A DNA stretch of 64,000 nucleotides from Gyromitra esculenta (taxonomy: Eukaryota; Ascomycota; Pezizomycetes; Pezizales; Discinaceae), in NCBI GenBank assembly GCA_038503075.1, contig JBCAML010000012.1:806001-870000 (forward strand). The letters run 5' to 3'. Numbering within the stretch: the stretch's first letter is position 1; each line of letters starts with the position of its first letter. The notes under the pieces are model-generated. The model made no database searches and was not told the origin of the DNA. It saw only the letters and a list, made by a program, of their open reading frames with translations. Positions 59,033 to 64,000 of this stretch are shown in pieces. The position numbers and the translations under genes are program-made.

Positions 59033-61377
59033 ATGTCGTCGATAATCAACAAGCGGCAGCAGGCCCGGAATGAGCGCATCCTGCAGGACTTGCTCAAGTC
59101 CGTCGCGGGCAACGACCGGTGTGCCGATTGTGGGACAAAGAATCCAGGTTGGTTCCATGCATACATACATGGCGTGTCTCTGGAGAAGGGTGTTTTTGGT
59201 ATTTGTGGGGGGAGGGGGTGGGTGGGATAAGAGTAGAAATGTGCTGACCTGGGAATTGCATGGAATTTGAGTAGCGTGGGCGAGCTGGAGTGTAAATATT
59301 CCCCTCCTCTCCCTCCTCTCCCTCCTTCTTCTCCTCTTCAACCTCTCCTCCCATCTTTTCTAGTTGCATATGATGGCTAACTCCGTCGTGACCACAGTTA
59401 GGAGTCTTCCTCTGCATACGGTGCGCTTCACTGCACCGAAAGCTAGGCACCCACATCTCCAAAGTCAAGTCTATATCTATGGACTCGTGGACCAACGACC
59501 AGATCGAAGTACCTACCCCCTCTTCCGCCCCGCACCCCCACTAACTCATCTAGAACATGCGCGCAAACGGAAACATAAAATCCAACACCTACTACAACCC
59601 TGACCCATCGAAGCACCCAGTACCCCTCAGCACCGAAGACTCCGTCGGAGTCCTCGAGCGCTACATCCGCAACAAATACGAATACCAGCTCTTCCGCCGC
59701 GACGAAGCCGCCCCACAAACCTCGTCCACCTCGTCCACCTCGTCCTCCGGCACATCCTCAACTTTCGGTGCCTCAGCCGGCCTCTCACTCCCGAGCTCAT
59801 CCAGCAGCAACTCCTCTTTCAACTCCCGCACCACCCCGTCCCAGCGCAGCATCTCAGCAAGCTACACATCCTCGCGTCTTGGCTCGACCCCATTCCGCGC
59901 GTCCTCGCCGAGCCAGAAAAAGGTCTCGCAGGTCCTCGGCGTCACGTCCATCCCATACACCGATGGCGCCCCAGCCGTCCAGTTCCCGCACGGCATGGTG
60001 CAGGCGCCTCCAGCCGCCAAATACGAGGACCAGCTGAAAGCGCTGCGCGAGATGGGCTTCAGGGACGATAAACAGATCCTGCAAGTGCTCGTGCTCACCG
60101 AGGGCAAGATCCTCGAGAGCGTGGACCACCTCGTCCGCTTGAATGGCGGTACCCATCCAGTCCCTGCGGGGGGCACCGGAATCACCATCCAGAAGTCGGG
60201 CAGTCCGAACCCGTTTGAAGCACTAGACAGAGAGCTGCCGCCGCTGCCGCCTGGCGCGGTCGAGGTGGGCGGTATCAGTCCCGGGCTGAAGCCTACGATT
60301 TATTCGACGCAGAACCAGCCGGTCCTGCAGCAGCAGCAGTCCGCTCCGTCGACGTCGTATGGTGCGGCTGGGGGTGTCGATGGGTGGTTCCAGGTGCCGG
60401 CTCCGGTGCAGCAGGGGTACCAGATTAGTGCGCTTAATACGGGCCCGCAGTTGAGTCCGGCGAATCCTTATTATGGTGGCGGTGGTGGCGGTGGTGGGGC
60501 GGTGTTTGGTTCGCAGGTGCAGAATGGGGGGGGGGGGTTTGGGAGTTATAATCCGTTTATGAGCAATTCGGCGCCGTCGGTGGTGGGGCATAATCCTTAT
60601 CAACCGCCTTCACAGCAGCAGCAGCAGCAATTACAACACCAACAGCAGCAACAGCAGCACCAGCACCAATTACAGCAACAGCAACAGCAACAGCAAGCAC
60701 AGTTACAGCAACAACAATTACAGCAACAGCAAGCACAGTTACAGCAGCAGCAATTGTTTCAACAGCAAGCACAGCAGCAGCAACAAATACTGCAACAAAT
60801 GCAGGCTCAGCAGCAAGCACAGCAACAGGCTCAGCAGCAACAGCTCCAGCAACAGCAGCAACAACAACTCCTCCAGCAGCAACAACAACTCCAATCCCAA
60901 CTCCAACCCCAACAACTCCTCCCACAAAACAACCCCTACCAGATCCCCCTCGCCGCCCCCCAGCCAAATCCCTACCAGTCCCAGCTCCTCCAACAACGCA
61001 CCGGCGGCGTCGACAAATCCGCCATCCTCGCCCTCTTTAACTACCCGCACCTCGCCCCACCACCCAACAGCAACCCCATCAGCCTCCCACAGCAGCAGCA
61101 GCAGCAGCAGGAAAACGTCCCCCCGATCCCGGGCCACATGGAGCGCAGCATGTCCGCGCCCAGCGCCGGCAGCAATAACCCGTTCCTGCCACCGACACAG
61201 GGAGTCCCCATGAGCCAGAGCACAGCAAATCTAGTCAGCCAGCAGAACGTGAGAGCTGGCAGCGTGGCGAGCCAGGGCGGTAGGGGCCATATGAGTCAGG
61301 AGAGTGTGGATTTTAGCGCTTGGCAGAGCGGGAGACATAGTCCGGATGCTTTTGCGAGTTTGAGTTTTGGACAGTAG
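59033..61377 (+). CDS. ArfGAP-UBA protein with glutamine-rich region (Gts1/Ucp3-like)
   Basis: Exons 59033-59147, 59275-59291 (17 nt), 59398-59508 and 59554-61377; 688 residues. The ArfGAP zinc finger is Cys30/33 and Cys50/53 (CADC...CIRC) with the catalytic Arg58 five residues on (CASLHR), then [20 protein letters not shown]. The microexon is needed to make AWASWS between the cysteine pairs. A UBA domain lies at about 237-278 ([13 protein letters not shown], then [14 protein letters not shown]). Beyond ~430 the protein is dominated by Gln, with His, Leu and Ala, over roughly 130 residues, followed by Asn/Pro/Ser-rich sequence including NPF and NPY motifs. By family it stimulates GTP hydrolysis on Arf proteins in vesicle traffic; the layout is like S. 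pombe Ucp3 and yeast Gts1, the latter also with a poly-Gln tail. Confidence 0.92.
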
Positions 61378-62276
61378 AAGGGAGGGGGTGGTGAGGGGAT
61401 GAATGGAGTTTTTTGTGTTCTTTTTTTTTATATTTTTTTTTGAAGTGGGAGAATAAAGGATGTGAGAAGTTTTAAAGCCCTAAGAGTGGTTTCTTTTTTT
61501 TTGTCATCTGGGTAAGGTTTTTTTTATATATATATATCATTATTTAATTTCATGCTTGGAAATATAATTTGTTTGCCCCTGTTTCGTCTTGTGGTTTTTT
61601 TTTTTGGTTTTTTGGTTTTTTTATTAGGCATCTTTTTCGGTTTTTTGTTCTTCGAAATACCATTTTCTGTTTACCTTTTTGGATGAGAAAAAAAAATTAG
61701 CTTTTGGCTATGCATGTAGTAACTGGTTCCTTGTTTTTCGTTTTCGTTTTCGTTTTTTTGGAAGAAAAAAAGGGTCGTAACTGTAGTGTTCCCTTTGTGG
61801 TTTGGTGCAGCTTTACATGAGCATTTTTTTTTAACTTTTACTTTTATCCTACCCCCCCCCCCTTCGAGGTCTGGAATGGGAGGCCCTTTTTTTGTAACAC
61901 AAGAGAGAAAGGAGATACCCGGTTCGATACGTAGGATGCTATTAATTGGGAAAAGGAGTATGGTGCGAGTGCTAGTGTGTGATTATACAGGCAGTATCGC
62001 TGTCAATTGGGATTTTATATAGCTGAGGTTCTGTCAAGGTTCCTTTAGTCTTATATGCAGGCAAACAGCTGGGCCAGCCTCTACATCATAATATCAAGCT
62101 TCACGTGCCACACCTTGTTTGAGCCTCACTTCCCCTCCGCCGGGTAACCCTCCGCCCACAACGTCAAGCTCCCACCACATCCATCCATCCATCCAAACCA
62201 CACCCACCAACACCATCACAAGCTCCAATTCCCTCCCCCCCACTACCGCCCTCCCCTCCCCTCCCAGCCAGGCATA
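61378..62276. other. 3' region of the ArfGAP gene and promoter of the snRNP gene
   Basis: T-rich with several homopolymer runs (61420-61850), as expected of a fungal 3' UTR and downstream region. The last 100 bp before 62277 are C-rich with a CCAT repeat near 62175-62195. No other gene is seen. Confidence 0.5.
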
Positions 62277-62944
62277 ATGGCATCCACCGCACCTCCAACC
62301 GCGCCGAAACAGTCCTACCCCGCCAACCAAACCCTCTACATCCAAAACCTAAACGACAAGATCCGCAAAGAAGACCTTCGCATCTCACTGTACACGCTCT
62401 TCTCCACCTACGGCTGCGTCCTCGACGTGAACGCGCTCAAGAGCATGAAGCACCGCGGGCAGGCACATGTTGCGTTTCGCGACGTGATTTCAGCGACGCA
62501 GGCGATGAGGGCGTTGCAGGGCGCTAATGTGTATGGGAAGGATATGGTATGCTTTCCTCCTCCTCCCCCCCTCCCCCTCCTCCTACTCCTACTCCGCTCC
62601 AGCAATTGAACCCAGGTAGCTAACACAGCCCCAATAGAGAATATCGTACGCGAAAGGGAAATCCCACGCAATCAGTAAGCTCGATGGAACATTCAAGCTG
62701 CCGACCTTTGGCGGAGCCGCAGCAGAGGGTATTGCGGCGGTGCCGTTCGTGCCACTGCCGAGTGCGCCGGTGGAGGGTGCGTCTACTACCGCGACGGCTA
62801 CAGCTACGGCGGGCGCGGGACAGAAGCGGCAGAGGGAGGAAGAGAGTGGTGAGTGTTTGTGCCCTCTAGGTTGGTGGGACTGTGGGCTAATATGGGAGTG
62901 TAGATGAGGAGGAGGCGATGGATGTTGAGGACGATGATGATTAG
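62277..62944 (+). CDS. U1A/U2B''-type snRNP protein, single RRM (Msl1-like)
   Basis: Exons 62277-62546, 62638-62848 and 62904-62944; 173 residues. The first RRM is complete: RNP2 is TLYIQNLNDKI at about 19-29, the U1A/U2B''-specific LRISLYTLFSTYG and VLDVNALKSMKHRGQAHVAF (containing RNP1) follow, and KDM joins RISYAKGKSHAISKLDGTFK across intron 1. The C-terminal part is an Ala/Thr linker, a KRQREEES patch and an acidic end, DVEDDDD. Metazoan U1A and U2B'' carry a second RRM; this protein has only one, like yeast Msl1. The role, by family, is binding stem-loop IV of U2 snRNA (or stem-loop II of U1) in the spliceosome. U2B'' is preferred over U1A because single-RRM fungal forms are usually Msl1, but I leave the symbol open. 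Confidence 0.88.
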
Positions 62945-64000
62945 GTTGTTCTACCGAGGACATTACACTGTGGGCTGTGGAGCAGGGGATTGGAGGTGGG
63001 GAGGATGGATGAGGCTATGTTGATGGTTAATGATAAACAATGGTATGGTAAATACTTGCAAGTACTTCAATTTCGGTTTTTTTTTTAAAAAAAATTCCAG
63101 AGCTTTTTTTTGGTTTTTGGTTTTTCTGCTCCCCCCCCTCTTTTTTTTTTTTAGCAATGTCTAAGAAAGACGCTGATGTTTGCGTCCGATTGTACTATAT
63201 TATTATTGTTTGGTTCAATCTACAGATCCAAAGTTGAAAAAAAAAATTTAAGAAAAGAACGTGCGGTCATTTGTGAGGTGAGACTAGGCTGGGATAATTC
63301 GAGGCGCAAGGTCCGCCCGGGGTTTTAATGGCCTACAAATGCTTGTAATTTCCTTCTTCCCCTGGGAGGGAGGCCCTAGCCTATGCTATGTAGCGCACAT
63401 ACCAGATTTTGGGTCAGCGAGAGCGGCCCGGAGCAGGTTTCATGAATATGTATTCAAATTATGCGAATACCAGACGACTATTGCAGATTTATTATTACTG
63501 GGGCCCAATCAACAGTTCATATATCCCCGTTCAAATACTCGGTTAAATACACGTAACCTGAAATTCTAGGCGTATAATTGAGTGAGATAAAATACATGTA
63601 TACGTAGGTGTTTTGTTCGCCAGGAAGAAACCCAACCATTGTGACCATGATTTATCACTCGCGTATCTACCCTCAACCCCACAATTCCCTTTTTTTCTTT
63701 TCCCACATTCACATATACGTTTTAGTTTTTAGTTTTTAGTTTTTATTTCTCGGCTCAACCGGGCTTAGAGGGGGGGGAGGTCGTAAGAGCATAACTTTCG
63801 ATAAATAAAAAGACATCAAAACAATGCTCTTCCCCCTCAAGCCCAGGAGATGGTGTCTTTTTTTTTCTTTCCGCCCTCTTCTTTCCTTTTTTTTTATCTT
63901 CATCAATTCGTTTAAGCGCTATATAAACCTGCAAGGTGTTTTTTCTTCCCCCCCTTCCAAAACCCCTTCCAGCAGCTGCAAAAAAAAAAAAAAGAGTAAA
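62945..64000. other. 3' flank with homopolymer tracts, no gene seen
   Basis: It contains poly-T/poly-C runs (63075-63155), a GTTTTTA repeat near 63721-63745, a TACATGTA at 63593, and further T-rich tracts to the window end. No reading frame resembles a protein. Confidence 0.5.

Noticed and set aside
1..64000. CRISPR arrays, bacterial operons, prophage or biosynthetic gene cluster
   Set aside because: No direct-repeat/spacer array and no clustered backbone enzymes (polyketide, peptide synthetase or terpene); the genes are conserved eukaryotic housekeeping genes with introns.

Overview
This is nuclear DNA of a filamentous ascomycete fungus (Pezizomycotina). The evidence is short spliceosomal introns, mostly 50 to 100 nt, with GT..AG ends and CTAAC/CTGAC-like branch sites; fungal-type genes (ATG1, PRP28 with a fungal N-terminus, mL59, RAD7/RAD16, CCP1); pyrimidine-rich leaders; and long gene-free stretches carrying degenerate transposon remains. 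The wide intergenic spaces and many relics would suit an early-diverging Pezizomycete, but that placement is inference.

Layout. 1-3225: 3' part cut off, M16 metallopeptidase on the minus strand. 5804-6795: an unrecognised two-exon gene. 8092-9755: CHFR-like RING E3 ligase. 9756-14935: gene-free. 14936-18097 (-) and 19083-21197 (+): RAD16 and RAD7, divergently transcribed from a shared 1-kb intergenic region. 23279-26569: M1 aminopeptidase. 27793-30129 and 31124-31630: DPH6 and DPH4, same strand. 31631-36193: gene-free, with a tRNA-derived SINE-like unit, a GCATCAGG-type repeat field and a pogo-like MITE. 36194-37483: cytochrome c peroxidase. 37484-47243: the longest gene-free stretch, with a LINE relic and MITE-like palindromes. 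47244-50445: ATG1. 53851-57393: PRP28 and mitochondrial ribosomal protein mL59, in tandem. 59033-61377: ArfGAP-UBA protein with a large glutamine-rich region. 62277-62944: U1A/U2B''-type snRNP protein.

Genes that belong together. RAD16 and RAD7 encode the two subunits of the yeast NEF4 complex for global-genome nucleotide excision repair, and here they sit head to head. DPH4 and DPH6 act at the first and last steps of diphthamide synthesis on elongation factor 2, and are neighbours. PRP28 and the U2B''-like protein both serve the spliceosome but are about 6 kb apart. I did not find a clearly new multi-gene system. The best leads are the two functionally paired loci, a RAD7 start codon split by an intron, a GC-AG intron in RAD16, a 17-nt microexon in the ArfGAP gene, an over-represented palindrome TACATGTA confined to non-coding DNA, and several apparently undescribed MITE/SINE families.

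All exon junctions were worked out by hand from splice signals, reading phase and recalled family conservation. No alignments or database searches were run.
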